From assembly GCA_037693485.1 (NCBI GenBank), contig CM075347.1:138664501-138728500 (forward strand): a stretch of DNA of 64,000 nt. The letters are read 5' to 3'. A program made the position numbers and the translations under genes. The notes below the pieces were generated by a model. The model searched no databases, was not told where the DNA came from, and was given only the letters and a program-made list of their open reading frames with translations. Positions 1-12,714 of the stretch are shown one piece after another. The first letter of the stretch is position 1, and each line of letters starts with the position of its first letter. Source of the stretch: Kitagawia praeruptora (Eukaryota; Streptophyta; Magnoliopsida; Apiales; Apiaceae).

Positions 1-567
1 ATACCAGATTTGTGTATTATTTTAAAAACTTGCCTTACTGCCTTGGACGAAATGGCAAGAGAATGCTTTGATTCACGGAATGAACAACACATGATGTAGT
101 GTTGTTAACGATCTGTTGAGGATAATAAAATTTTGAGACCGACAAATGCTTATTACCTGACATTTGTTGCTTACTACTACTACTTTAGTTGGAGGTCTCT
201 GATCTGAAACATACCTTATTGATTTATTATAATCAAGTAAAATCGATCTATCTTTTCATTATTTACATTTTATTATTTTATTGACAGAAAAATTCTGTCA
301 GCCAACGTAAAATACCTTTGCAACCAGGTTTTCTTGTAATGTTAAACTCTTACCTCCTTTAACAGTAAGCAAATGTACATTTTATTTTTAAAAAATGCAA
401 TTACGAATACATTTTGGTTAAACAGTTAAATTATCTAGATACTTTTTCAATCACATCCCGTTTGGAAAATTTTATTTTTTAGAAATAAGTTATTTATTCT
501 AAAAAAATGTTAGAAAATATGTATTTTTTTCTGAAATAAGTAATTTACTTTTGCAAGATAATAAATA
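1..567. other. AT-rich intergenic DNA
   Basis: No coding signal or RNA gene is visible. The stretch is AT-rich with short homopolymer runs and lies upstream of the BABAM1-like gene. Confidence 0.6.
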
Positions 568-933
568 TTAAACTCTCTATACACATTTTTCTCTAAAAAA
601 AAAATATGTAAATACGAATTTTTTCCGAAATAAGTAACTTATAAGTTATGGACAAACGATGCCTAAATTTTATTCTTTAATGTTTTGAAAACATATTTAC
701 ATTATTTTCAGTTAAATAATATTTTTTTTGAATGAAAAAACATCTTCGTCCCCTGTAAGTCGATACAATTTCTTTATTAGAAAAAAATAGAAAATAATAC
801 ACCCTCAAACGAGTCGGGGGCTACTACACTCGATAGATACGAGGGGAGTTTGGCAAATCTGATGTCTGTTTTGGGAAAAATTTCGCATTTATTTATATTT
901 TTTTAGAGAAAAATGTGTATTTAGAGTTTAGTA
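568..933. mobile_element. possible small foldback/MITE upstream of BABAM1-like gene
   Basis: A roughly 40-bp sequence near 568-612 (containing 'tacacatttttctctaaaaa') recurs inverted near 890-933 ('tttttagagaaaaatgtgta'). Both outer ends read AAACTCT / AGAGTTT and are flanked by TATT-like bases, which would fit a small terminal-inverted-repeat element of about 366 bp. The family is not recognised, and AT-rich sequence makes chance pairing possible. It ends about 90 bp before the BABAM1-like start codon, so it may overlap the promoter. Confidence 0.4.
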
Positions 934-1021
934 TTCGTTTTCCAAAACGGGCGATATAAGTAACAAAATCCCCCTTTTTTCATCTTCATCTTCAACACTA
1001 TAGAACGAGAGAGAGAGAGAG

Positions 1022-4000
1022 ATGGAGGCACGAGAAGGGCAAAGCGAAACAGCACTACCACCAGCTCAATACACACTCCCACCATCACGCTATGCAAGTG
1101 AGGACATAATGTTTTGCATAGACATAGACAATGAATGTCTTAAAGAAATGAAAGTCAGTAGTGGTCAAGTTTTCACAAGATTGGACACAATCAAACAATC
1201 CATTCTGCTGTTTATGCATGCCAAGCTCTCTATTAACTCTGATCACAGATTTGCCTTTTGTGCTATTGGAAAATCCACTTACTGGGTATTTTTTCTTGGC
1301 CTTTTTCTTGTTAAAAATTGCATCTTTTTTGTGGGTTTGGTTGATTTTGTGATTTTTGTGGATTTGGTTGGTTTGTATGTGCATTTTCGGATCTGGGTTG
1401 GTTTTGTTTTTGGGTTTGGTTCGTTCTTGATGGATATGTAGATTTTATATGAATTATGTGGGTAACTTTATTGTATGGTATATTGTATGTATGATTTAAT
1501 CTAGGGTATGAGGAGGCTTAGATGTTTGCAGATGTTATCGGTACTGTGATTACAGATTTTGGCTTTGCTAATTTTCCGCGGAGCCAAAACCTCTAGAATC
1601 TAGATATGTTGTTTTAGTAAAAACCCCCGAATTTGCCCCGGAGTCCAGAAACCATTTAGTCTAATTTTCATTTAAGTTTAACTAAGTAAAAGCATTAGTT
1701 CAGTTCGGTTACAATCATAAAACATCAAGATAAAAACTTTACGTAATTATCTTCCATCAAGATTCAAGACTAGAAAAGTGGAGGGGGATTCTTGTGGAAT
1801 TTTTTTACTTTACCTAACTACCTGCTGGTAGCCCTTACATTTTAAGTTTGAAGCTGCCACTGGAATATATCATGACAATATATTGGCATCTTGACCCTGA
1901 AGGTTAATCTTTTAAGACACGGTTCTTTGGTGTTTACCCTCGATTTCTGTCCTCGTAAAGTATTTCAAGAACAATGTACATGAACACTTGTGGTGTCACA
2001 CACACACACACACACTCCCGCTTGATATTTAACTCAACATACAGCTTTGGAATTTGATTTCAGCTATGATCTCACTTAATATATATATATATATATATAT
2101 TGGATTTCTTGCAACTGATGCACTCACCCATTTTCAACTTAATTGAAAAACCCATGTTAAACCTAACTGATGAACTAGAATAGTAGAAAAAAGACATGTT
2201 TGGCATTTATTTTTTACCCATAAAGTTCTATTTCTTAAAAAAAAAAACTTGTAGTCACCTCCGTTATGTGGCCCACGTTAGATATAATCATTAAATTAGC
2301 AAATGGTAGTTCATTTCTTATATCACGTGCCACACTAGAAGTGAACAATAGCAAATCTGAAAAATATGCAAATACACAAGAATCTTTGATTTTACTCTCT
2401 TTCCATGTTTTGTGCCATATATCTTGTTATTTTCTACTGCTTTCAAATTGTCTACATGTAGTGCCCCGTTATATGTCAAACAGCATTCTGTTTGTTATTT
2501 AACAGTTCTTTTTAACTTGTCATTTAAAAAATAATGCCACGTAATATGTCAAGTGGAATTTTGTTTGTTATTAGCCGTACTGTTTAGCTCATCTCATTTA
2601 ATATAGGGAAATTAAGTACAATTTTTTTTTTTTTTTTGAAAAATTCATGCACAAATAAAAAGAATGAGATGCCTTTCTACAAAGCATAAATAACCTATTA
2701 CCCATTAAAGTTACAAACACAATTTCGGTATATATGAATACATCGAATGTTCCCCTTTCTAATTTCACAGAGTAAATTATTCAAGAATAACCAACCCTAG
2801 AGAGCGAGATATAGCAATGGAGGGCTTTAGAACCAGCACTAGCACCTCAAGCAAAGATATAATGTTTTGTAAAGACATAGACAACGAATGTTTAACTCAA
2901 ATGAAAGGTAGTAAAGCTGGGGGTCGAGTTTGTACAAGATTGGATACAATTAAGCAATCAATTGTTCTTTTCGTGCATGCGAAGCTCTCTATCAATTTTG
3001 ATCACAGATTTTCTTTTTGTGCTTTTGGAACATTCCCTTTTTGTTTACCCCACTTCTTTTTTTTCTTGTGTTCTATGATGTGTTTTTTGGTTGATTAAAT
3101 ATATGCTCATTCTTTTTTGTAATTGATATATATCTTATAGTTGGAATCTAGTTTACTTTTAATTTTTGAAGTTGGTGTGTTTCTGATTGATATATAGATT
3201 GTTATACAGAGAGTAAAGTGTATTAGGTGTACCCCACAGAGATTTTAAACATTATATGTGCCCACTGCCCACACATAGATATATAAATTGTTATAAAAAG
3301 TGTATTATGTTTACTTTCCCGTGACGGACAACCACTTGCAGCTCTATGCTTGCTTGATATATTATTTGTGCCCACACATAAATATAAGATTGATATATAA
3401 AGTGTGTTATGTGTATCCGCACTTTTACCGACATACCACTTGCAGTAGTATACTTGTTTGGAAAGTGTGGGTATTGCAATAATATATTTGTTTCCAAATT
3501 AAAGTTTAGAAAGTGTAGTATTGCATACCCAGTAAGTCGGGTATGAGAGGGGTAGATTTATGATTTATCAATACATTACACCTAAAACCATACTGGATTT
3601 AGAGTGTTTGACTTTGACAATTGTTCACTTACAGCTGGAAAAAGTACCTTTGTTAGGTACTTGCTACCACTTATAAATAGAAAAAGTGCAAAGCCAAACA
3701 CTCTTGAAATGTTGTTCAAGTAAAAAACCACCAAGTTTGGATTTTTTTTTTTAATTTCTTATATTCTTTTTCTAAGTGTCCAGAAACCATTTATTCCAAG
3801 TTATATCATGTTTGGCGAACTTAAAGCATTAAAGTGTTGCCACAATCATAATACACCAAGATGGAAAATTTACCTAATTGAACGATCTATAAAAAGTGAA
3901 GAAAATAAGAGTATGATTCTTGTGGAATGTTAGTGCTTTACTTTACTAGTTGCCGCTAAATCTTTACATTTTAAGTTTGAAGCTACCACTGGAATAACAT

Positions 4001-6275
4001 GACAATGATCGACATCTTGACTTTAAAGGTTAATCCATTAAGACACGGTCAATTGGTGTATATCCTCTGTTTCTGTCCTCATGTTCTGAGTTAGAATCTA
4101 CCTATCATGTGGTACTCAAACAAGAACTACATGAACGCTTGTGGTGTCACGCTGCCACTTGAAATTTTATTTTATCATGATGAAGCTTTGAAACTGATGA
4201 GCAACCTCTTTAAAATCCTTTTCTCAAGACTCAAATTTACCAAGAGCATCTGCAAAATTTTTATTACATATCTCTAAATGAGTCCTTTATGCAATCTCTA
4301 TCAATTATGCTTCATACTTGACCATGACTTTGTTATTAGCTGTTAGTTGTATCTAAGACTTGCAAACACTAAGCAGAACTTCATCTAGGCCCAAAATGTT
4401 GAATTAATACTTGTTTGTCCTTTAGAGTATATATTAATCTTGCTTTAATCCAGATTTTTGGTTAATGCTGTTGTGCAATCTTCATTGAAGCATTCTACTT
4501 TACTATAGCGGGACAGAAATGGAAGCTTGGTAATGCAAAATTTGTTAGTAGTAGCTTTTTGGAAAAATTGTGAGATCCCAAGCAGCACCCTGATAAGCGT
4601 CCTAATGTTTACACCTTTCTCAGAGTTTAATTAATAATTATTTTCATGTTTCGTTTAAGTTTCTGAAGCATCAGTAATTCAAATTTGAACTGAAGGTTTA
4701 TGTTTCTCTCCATGCAGCTTCAAAAAGAGTTCAGTAGCACCCTCGAATCTGCATTAGCAGCATTTAGAGGGATCACAGAGCATTCCTCTTCTGATCAAGC
4801 GGATCTCACTCAGCTATTCAGGGCAGCTGCACATGAAGCAAAGAAATCTCGTGCACAAAATCGTATCCTGAGGCTGGTGAGCTCAATTTTACTTCTAAAT
4901 TGTCACTCAATCAGTTACTGTATTTTTTGGTATTAAAATATTGTTACTATAAAGTAGGATTCTGGTTCTTATTAAGCACAGAGAATGTCAGTTGTACATT
5001 TTCATTCAAGTTTACTTGGCATCCTTGTATTGGTTGTTCAGTATCTCAAATGATCTCATGCACCCATTCTGTACCAATGGAAGATGCCATGTGGAATCAA
5101 GATAGCGTTTGAGACAAAAGTGTAGTGCGTGTAACAAAAACTGTATAGTGTATTGACGTTTGTAAAGATAATATGAACAAATGAATTGGTGTTTTGGTAG
5201 TTATCATTGAAGCCTTTGAAGTGTTCTAATAAATGTTGCATGTCCAGTATGTTCAATTGAACCAGCATCTATAGTAAAGAAAAAGGACCATTTGGTACTT
5301 ATTCCTCTGTCCAGATTAATTTTAAATAGAACCCATGTGCTCTCTGCCCAACTGCATACTGTTTGGATATTCTTTGTTTTCCTTCATTATATCTATGCTC
5401 TGGAGCCTGGAGGTGTCATGGAATAGGAAACCAGATATAGGTTGTTACATCTTATTTAGAATCTGATGGTCGTCACAGTACATCACTTTCTGCTAAATGG
5501 TATATATATTGGTTTCGTGCATTTGGATACCTAGTCGCTACTCAGAGAGCAAAGAGTAGCTAGTTGAAAAATGTTTTAACTCATTGTACATGGAGCTGAC
5601 TTAGTAGTGACTTAGTTTTTAATGTATATGTATTCAAATTGTCCGTGCTCTTCTATTGTAATAATATAGACCGTGATTAAGCATGTAGGCCGATTCTGTG
5701 ATCAGAGTATGCCCTTTATATTCTTGACTTGTTGGTATTTACTTTTTGATTTATTAATATTGAAATACTTTTGCCATGTACTTGAAAGTTGTTTCGATGG
5801 CAATAAATTGTATCTAAACATATGAGTTGATAACAGAGACATGATGCCAGGTTCCTTTCTACCAAAATGGTTGTTATTCTTGTATGAAAAACTTATGTAA
5901 ATATCGATTTATTGTCACGTGCAGGTCCTGCTCTACTGCAGATCATCAGTAGCTCCGCACCATCAATGGCCTGTAACCCAGAAACTATTTACTCTAGATG
6001 TCATGTATCTGCATGACAAGCCTGGACCTGAAAACTGTCCTCAAAAGGTGTACGATGCTCTGGTGGACGCCCTTGAACAAGTCAGTGAATACGAGGGCTA
6101 CATCTTTGAAAGTGGGCAAGGGTTGCCGCGTATACTCTTCCGCCACATGTGCGTGCTTTTATCACACCCCCAGCAACGTTGTGTTCAAGATGATATCGAC
6201 ATACCCAAGTCTCTCACAAAAAAGTCAGCATCAGTTGAGGCAAGTGGTGAAATTGTTCCAGTGTCAAGCCAGTAA
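1022..6275 (+). CDS. BABAM1: BRISC/BRCA1-A complex member 1 (MERIT40/BABAM1)-like protein, three exons
   Basis: MERIT40/BABAM1 is a VWA-like scaffold subunit of the K63-specific deubiquitinase complexes BRISC and BRCA1-A, acting in DNA-damage and ubiquitin signalling. Exons read as 1022-1285 (donor after TACTGG), 4718-4876 (acceptor CATGCAG) and 5925-6275 (acceptor CACGTGCAG). All junctions are phase 0 and give 257 residues. Conserved blocks are SEDIMFCIDID and TRLDTIKQSILLF in exon 1, AAHEAKKSRAQNRILR in exon 2, and LFTLDVMYLHDKPGPENCPQ and YEGYIFESGQG in exon 3, all as I recall them from plant homologues. The ATG directly follows a (GA)n leader. Intron 1 is 3.4 kb and holds a second, decayed first exon. 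Family assignment is from recalled protein similarity; exon borders are inferred from consensus and reading frame. Confidence 0.85.
1996..2100. repeat. (CA)n and (TA)n microsatellites in intron 1
   Basis: A CA run of about 16 bp lies at 1998-2014 and a TA run of about 22 bp at 2079-2100. Both are intronic. Confidence 0.9.
2817..3044 (+). pseudogene. decayed duplicate of BABAM1-like exon 1
   Basis: The frame from ATG 2817 reads a diverged copy of exon 1 (KDIMFCKDIDNECL, TRLDTIKQSIVLFVHAKLSIN). Its N-terminus is shorter (17 residues before the shared block against 31) and it has a small insertion before TRLDT. At the position matching the exon 1 donor the sequence is TT, not GT. The nearest GT (3043-3044) would leave one extra base and shift the frame of exon 2. 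It is therefore probably not a working alternative first exon, although a transcript from its own promoter cannot be excluded. Its leader (gagagcgagatatagca) also resembles the first copy's. Confidence 0.75.
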
Positions 6276-8144
6276 TAAGCATGTAAAATGTAAACTGTTC
6301 AACGCACAACTTCGCGGATATAGTACTTTCTACTTTGTACTCTGTAATTGTGTGCGAAACTGTAACCTTTTAAAACTTGACCTTGCTTTGTGTGAATGTA
6401 CAAGCTTTTAAGGTTTTTCAGGAGCACCTAAAGACATTGAAGCTCGGTAAATATGTGTAAGTTTTGTTATGGTTTATAATCAGGACGACGAAAATCGCAT
6501 ATCGTAAAACCACCCAAAAGATCATTTGCTAAATTCTAGTAGCTTGCAGTTGGTTATTTAATTTTGTGATTTACTAATTCATATGTGCTCATTTCTTGAA
6601 CAAAAACAGCATTACATTTGTAAGTAGTAAAAGTTTAATATCTGAGATGTGGATTGCAAACGTGATATGCATTATTTAGTTCAAATTTGTCTGTGGTAGA
6701 ATTGACAATGTACATGCTGAGATGTTAGGAAGACCACACAAAAGGAAAATTGTAATGAAAAATTGCATTATTATGGAAAAGATAGATTATCATACGGAGT
6801 TAATATAATCCAGATGATTAGGAAACAAATTGTGTAATCCATTTAATTGATAAGATCATGTGCCGGCTACTTATCATCTACTGAGAAAACAAAGTCTTGC
6901 TCTTATCTGTATCATGAATGTCAAATTTTCTACCAGTCTATCCATATCGTTTAAAAATATGTACATCTGTACATGTTTTAGATTAATGTAAAGGACAATG
7001 CATTCAGGATCATACTACAGTATACGGGTGCATCAGTCAATGGTTTATCGCACAACAAAGCATTATATAACCGCTTTTTTGTCGTATCCGTTGCAGAAGT
7101 CTCCCGATCAACAAGGTGTGATGCAAAGAAGGTGAAATCAATTTAAAAGATTTGCGCCAATGACCTGCGGAACAAAAATCAGTTGCTCAGAAATTGCCTT
7201 GACTCCTAAATCACTTGTTCAGACAAAATTATATGTTGACTATTTTTTTTTATTCCACCTGTAGATATTAAATTATCTGATTCTTAAAATTTGTTCCCAC
7301 TACCTTGGATAAACATTACAGGACCCTTGTCCTTTCATGCAGTGTAAGTTGTTATATATATCAGAGTTGCTTACTAACATGAAATGATAAAAAGTCAGAT
7401 GCAAACTGAATCTTTAATGTTAAAATCAACATCAGCGTAAGATTAATTATTCCGGGACCTGACGGTGCATCCACTAGTCCTGTTCCTAGATTAAGAAAGT
7501 ATTGTAAAAGTCAACTGGAACATGATTCCTAGAATTAGCTAAAAATGACCGTGAAAAGTTACTAATCTGAATTGATGACAACTTGCTGGGTGAAAAATTA
7601 GATTACTTATTCTGGTCCAAAAATTTTTTGAATACTTATTCGAATTTATGAGTATCCGAGTATTTGATCGAATATTCGATTGATCTCCGATTTTCAAGTA
7701 CTCGGCCTTGTTAAGCAATTTTTACACTAATTGTAGCATGAATGTAAACACAATTATTTTTCCAATTGTGGCATTTGAAGGAAAAATTTCTTATTCTGGT
7801 AATCAAGGCATCTACCCGGTCAAGTTGCTTTATGCCTATATTTGATATTTCATGTGCAAAAATTGTCAACATATATAAGATAAAGGAAGAGTTTCTTGAT
7901 CAAACATGGGGATGCCTAAGATGTCCTTTAATTGAATCTTAGGGTAATCTAAAATTACGTTCACTATATAATAATGTATTTTTCATGCAAGTTGAGTTGT
8001 TCTTTAAGGCTCACTGAGAGGCATTAAGTGCATGTTATATTTAATTATGTATGCTTAAAGATAATTCTATAAATAGTTGATTAAAGAGGCATTAGTTTTA
8101 GCTTTGATTGAGGTTGTAAACAAGAGAATATTGCATCTGCTTAT
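6276..8144. other. intergenic region between BABAM1-like and PP2C genes
   Basis: AT-rich DNA with no open frame resembling a known protein. The first 150 bp are probably the 3' UTR of the BABAM1-like gene, and the last few hundred are probably promoter and 5' UTR of the PP2C. I see no RNA gene or clear transposon. Confidence 0.6.
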
Positions 8145-9834
8145 ATGGGAATCTGCATATCCACTTCCTCTTATTCTTCTGAGAAGTATGATATTGAGCA
8201 TGGCCCTGAAAATGTTGTGTACTATGAAGAAATAAAAGTTGCAACTGAAGGGCATCAAGCAATATGTTCTCTTCATTCTCAGCAAGGGAATAAAGGGACT
8301 AATCAAGATTATGGGATCATTTATCAGGTACAGTTTATGTTATATTGTTTTTGAAAATTTTTCGATGAATTCCAAGAAACTTCAACTGTGTTGCTAGTTT
8401 TTCATTATGTTAATTATCTTCAAATGAATCTTGTAAGAACACGAGATGATCCGAGTTTGGGCTTGGAAGAACTTTGTTGGTATAGAATGCAATTCGAATG
8501 TTCTGTTTTATTAGTAGGCATGAAATGAAAATTGCGAACAAAATTAGAGATGGAGGAGAAGGATGTAAGATGGAAAAGTGAAAGAATGCAAATTTGAAAA
8601 AGATGCATTTTCCTTTAATTATCGTTTCCATGATTTTGTATGTATTAGTTCTGATTACAGATCAACTTCATTGTTTTCTTGAAAAGGGCTATGGAATGGA
8701 ACAGGGAACATTGTGTGGAGTCTTTGATGGGCATGGAACAAATGGCCATGCGATCAGTAAGTTGGTTAGAAATCGCCTGCCTTCGTTGCTCTTGAATCAT
8801 AGAAATGATATTGTGAAATACAATTCACCATCAAATGATGATAGAGATATTGAGACCTGGAAAGAGGCTTGTGTTAGTGGATTCAGGGTAATGGACAAAG
8901 AGTTCAAACTTATGGAAAATTTAGACTGCACTTGTAGTGGAACCACTGCTGTTGTTGCTATAAAACAGGCAAGATTATTACAGTTACCTGATTTACAAGA
9001 TTAATTTATACATATATTTTGCATATTTTACATTAATTTCTATACATTAGTGCTTTTACGCAGTGTCATTATTATTATTATTATTGCAGGGTAAAGATCT
9101 TGTTATAGCAAATCTAGGTGATTCAAGAGCAGTTCTGGGAACGATTGGTCAAAATGGAATCCGGGGTGTTCAGTTAACCACTGATTTAAAGCCATGTGTT
9201 CCCAGTAAGCAGTCCTTATTTTCTTCCATTATCATCACTATTTGTCTTGTTTCTAAGAGCCGAAATTCTAACCAGCTCCGATCAGATAATCTTACCGTAC
9301 TTTACATTGTTATAATTTGACCTTTGTGATGCAGTGGAAGCAGAGAGAATTAGATCGTGCAATGGTCGTGTGCTTGCATTGAAAGATGAATCACACGTTC
9401 AGCGAGTATGGTTGCCTAGTGAAGACTCTCCAGGCCTAGCCATGTCTCGAGCTTTTGGAGACTTCATACTCAAAAACCATGGTGTAATTTCCATTCCTCA
9501 TATCACGTATCACCATTTAACTTCTTCCGACCAATTCCTTGTACTTGCATCTGATGGAGTAAGCCTTCATTTCTCAAATTTCATAAAATGAAAAAAGAAC
9601 AACCTTTTTACCAACAAGTTATAACAATTGCAGGTTTGGGATGTGCTAAGCAATAACGAAGTGGTATCGATTATATGGGCAGCAAAGAGCGAAGAAGCGG
9701 CTGCCAAGGCAGTAGTGGATGCAGCAACAGCTGCATGGGAACACAAGTACCCAACTACAAGGAGGGATGATTGTACTGCAGTATGTCTCTTCTTTCAGAG
9801 GAGTTTGCATCACAGCACAAAGTCTCAAACATAA
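8145..9834 (+). CDS. protein phosphatase 2C family protein (PP2C65/PP2C34-like), five exons
   Basis: This is a metal-dependent Ser/Thr phosphatase. Exons read as 8145-8327, 8687-8968, 9090-9204, 9335-9558 and 9634-9834, giving 334 residues with consistent phases. PP2C motifs appear in order: GNKGTNQD, CGVFDGHGTNGH (metal-binding Asp and Gly), CSGTTAVVA, NLGDSRAVLG, GLAMSRAFGDFILK, LVLASDGVWDVLSN and RRDDCTAVCLFF (C-terminal metal Asp). The N-terminus MGICIS has Gly2 and Cys4, fitting N-myristoylation and palmitoylation as in related plant PP2Cs, so membrane attachment is inferred. The second intron begins GC (AG|GCAAGA at 8967-8972); the others begin GT. The join of exons 3 and 4 creates the Met in PMEAERI. 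Clade placement is from memory of Arabidopsis sequences. Confidence 0.9.
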
Positions 9835-12237
9835 CCTTCGACATGGAATAAGCTTTAATTGTATTACAGTATTTATTACCTGTTGAGATTTGTAGATTTC
9901 ATGTATACATACATCAGAGTACAGCTTGATCTCTGTTTCCATTGATAGAATCAGTTAAATTTAGCAATGTTAATTGCAGATAATTCGTTCACCCATGAAT
10001 TTACGCAATTGGCTTACTGGGAAGAAGTCAAAATTCGAAGCTACATTGTAACTTGTAACATCTTACATCGATTACTTAATCATAGTTTTGAAAGTGCACA
10101 ACCACATCAAAGTTGCTAGTTTTTGGGTCCAACTACAACTATAGTACGTTATGAACAAACTTTGTTTGGAATCACTTCCATTACCACATAAACATCAACA
10201 TTTTTTATACATTACACTTTAGTTCTATCGTATGTATGTGTTTACTTATAATGAAATCAAGGTTCTGCATCCTGAATTTCAAGTAACACAAGATTGATTC
10301 AAGTTCAAGGCAGTCTATCTTTTCTTGATCATGCTTAAGATCCCCTTCGATCAGAGCCGACAAAATATCCATATTTTCGCAATAACAATGTTCCATTTCT
10401 GGATCGAATGGGGTATAATGTATACATTACAGAAATTCGAACAAAATAAACAGGAAAGTATGAAAGAATATAATTGGAAATAGAACAAAAGATGAGATAA
10501 AAATTATATATCTCTATTCACAAGCGACATTTCTTAAATTAATATCTACATCATCATCATCATTCATCAGCCCTTATAAATCTCTCCACTAAATCGCATA
10601 CGCACACTTACATAAATTAGTGTACATTCTGTGTACCTTATACTAATCGATATGGAAAATGCTATGTTCCCCAAAAACGACACTTCATATTCATAATGTG
10701 CCTCATAATACCAATACGACACTTCATATTCATAATGTGCCTCATTGTTTGCTTGATCATAACCCTCTTCTTCATAAAACGTCGCAAGTGCAACTGCTAC
10801 TGGTCCTGAAATCGATGTCACCGAGCTCATGAGTATATTTCCACCATGTAGCATATACCAAAGTATTAGACTATTAGTAATGAAGATGCCGATCTTCTAA
10901 GTTACTGGATGACGGTTTGTCCACCAACTTATCCATAATAACATTCATGTTTGTTCTATAACTCGATACATTATGTGATTCTTTAACGCATAGATATTTA
11001 AAGGTAAAATCATAATTGCAGAGAAATTATATTAAATTTATCGAATTTTGATGAACACCATGAAAATATTGTCAGTTTTGTGGATATATATGTGCAATAC
11101 GACACTTGTTTACATTTACACCAATTACAGTTTGAAATATTTCGAACGCGATGCGGAACCACATTACATACAAATGCAAGTTTTGTGATTGAAAACATCT
11201 GGGTATCAGTGAGGAGCAGATGTCCAAGGCAACAAAACATGTTTGTGGAACTTTGCGTAGCCTTGTCACTTTAGGAGCTTGATGATGCAAGGTTACAGAG
11301 CCTGGAACACAACTTATAAACAGTGTAATTGCGTCTTATATGATGTGTTATCTACTTATCTTACTTTTTACTACTGCAAGATTTCAATCCTGAATCGTTT
11401 TTTCAAGTTGATTTTTATTTACAACGCTTCTACTAACAAGAATTGAACCACCCTTATTCAAATTAGTTTAACAGCTAGATCAATCATCTTCTAACTGATA
11501 AGAAGCCCTACCAAGAGCACTGCAGCTATCTTATTAACATATTGATGCACAACATCTCCTGAGTCATAAAATTGCAGTAAAGATGGTGCTCAAGCTCGAA
11601 AATTTAAGTTAAATTCAAGCATCAAACACATTGTAATTCTAATCAACGTGTAAACATCTACATTAAACTCAATCATCAGCATTCTTCTTAACATAAGCAT
11701 TGATCTCGACAAAAAAACAAGTCAGAAATAATCGAACATTCTGTATGTTTATGAAAACAGATTTTCTTCGAAAACGAAGATCAATTATCATACAATGTGA
11801 GCTCAATCACGCAATATAATCACCATACAATGCTTATGCCAATAGATCCAGATCTACAATTCACTAGCAAAAAACATTGATAATTAAGTCCGATTTAATT
11901 TAATTTAATTAACTTAAGCATCAACATCAATAGATCCAGATCTATATATAAAACACAACAAATCAATATAAGTAAAGCATAAACAAGTAATTAAAATTGA
12001 ACACAACAAATCAAACACAAAAATAATAATAATAAAATTAATGATTAACCGTCAATCAATTAATTAATAAAAAGCTACTACATAAATCTCATCAAAATCT
12101 TCAATCAAATCAAAATCTTAACAAACTCTCTCTCACTCTCACTCTAGAAATACTAGTATATAAAACGATATATAAAGCTATATATATATATATAATCTAC
12201 TTTGTCACGTGCATACTGATAGTCTTCAAGTTGAAAT
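9835..12237. other. intergenic region between PP2C and arabinogalactan peptide genes
   Basis: The first part is the PP2C 3' flank and the last 200-300 bp are probably the 3' UTR of the minus-strand arabinogalactan peptide gene. A short ATC microsatellite lies at 10550-10566. Open frames here, such as a 95-codon minus-strand frame at 10567-10854, have no recognisable motif and contain a recent direct repeat, so I do not call them genes. No RNA gene is visible. Confidence 0.6.
10678..10746. repeat. 39-bp period direct repeat
   Basis: The 29-bp segment starting 'cgacacttcatattcataat' at 10678 recurs at 10717 without change, so the unit is duplicated at a 39-bp period. A local slippage or duplication event is the simplest explanation. 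Confidence 0.85.
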
Positions 12238-12435
12238 TTAGATCTTGAGAGAAGAGCCGAAGAGAAAGGCGGCGACGGCGAGACCAACGGCGGCGAGAGA
12301 CGGGGAGAGAGATCCGGCGGAGGACATTGGAGATGGAGCTGGTGCGGGAGATTCATCGGCGATTGAGGAGCCGATGAGAGAGAAGATGATGGCGAAGAGT
12401 GCGATGAGAGAGATTGTGGAGCGAGAGAGTGCCAT
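12238..12435 (-). CDS. short arabinogalactan peptide (AG-peptide)
   Basis: The 65-residue product has the three-part layout of AG-peptides. First is a cleavable signal peptide (about residues 1-26, hydrophobic core LIALFAIIFSLIGSS, cleavage near SIA/DE). Next is a very short Pro/Ala/Ser core, ESPAPAPSP, whose prolines would be hydroxylated and carry arabinogalactan. Last is a C-terminal hydrophobic GPI-anchor signal (LAAVGLAVAAFLFG). The mature peptide would be only about a dozen residues, anchored at the plasma membrane. It is a single exon. A TATA box lies about 95 bp upstream and the leader holds a (CT)n run (GA on the plus strand, 12455-12480). Overlapping longer frames on both strands come from this low-complexity leader and are not genes. 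Confidence 0.85.
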   Translation of the reverse strand: MALSRSTISLIALFAIIFSLIGSSIADESPAPAPSPMSSAGSLSPSLAAVGLAVAAFLFGSSLKI

Positions 12436-12448
12436 TGTTGAGAGAGAT

Positions 12449-12487
<39 letters not shown>

Positions 12488-12527
12488 TTGAGAGAGTGAA
12501 GTGAGAGAGGGTTTGTTATGTATGCGT

Positions 12528-12538
12528 GTATATATAGG
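12528..12538 (-). promoter_or_regulatory. TATA box of the arabinogalactan peptide gene
   Basis: On the minus strand this reads CCTATATATAC, a good plant TATA box. It sits about 95 bp before the start codon, with a CT-rich leader between. Confidence 0.6.
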
Positions 12539-12714
12539 TAGGGATTTTGGGGATTGCGAGAGGGGCCTGGGCTGATGGCAATTAATAGAACTCAACATGT
12601 GAGCTTTACATGAATTGTTGGGCTCAATTCTAACAACAAAACATACATGACAAAAGACAGGAATGATGGCAGTCCTTCCATTCGGATTAGTCATGTGCAA
12701 AAGTTGGTTCGAAT

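Larger units (their letters stand above)
980..4150 (+). repeat. old tandem duplication covering exon 1 and part of intron 1
   Basis: Sequence around 1000-2000 matches, with many substitutions and indels, sequence around 2790-4150. Shared landmarks beyond the exon are 'gtccagaaaccattta' (1642 and 3778 areas), 'ttacattttaagtttgaagc' (1837 and 3964 areas) and 'ttaagacacggt' (1912 and 4038 areas). So exon plus intron duplicated in tandem. Divergence in the non-coding part is high, which suggests an old event. Confidence 0.7.

Noticed and set aside
10567..10854. 95-codon minus-strand frame with repeated YEAHYEYEVS
   Set aside because: The protein repeat comes from a recent 39-bp DNA duplication; there is no similarity to a known family that I recognise.
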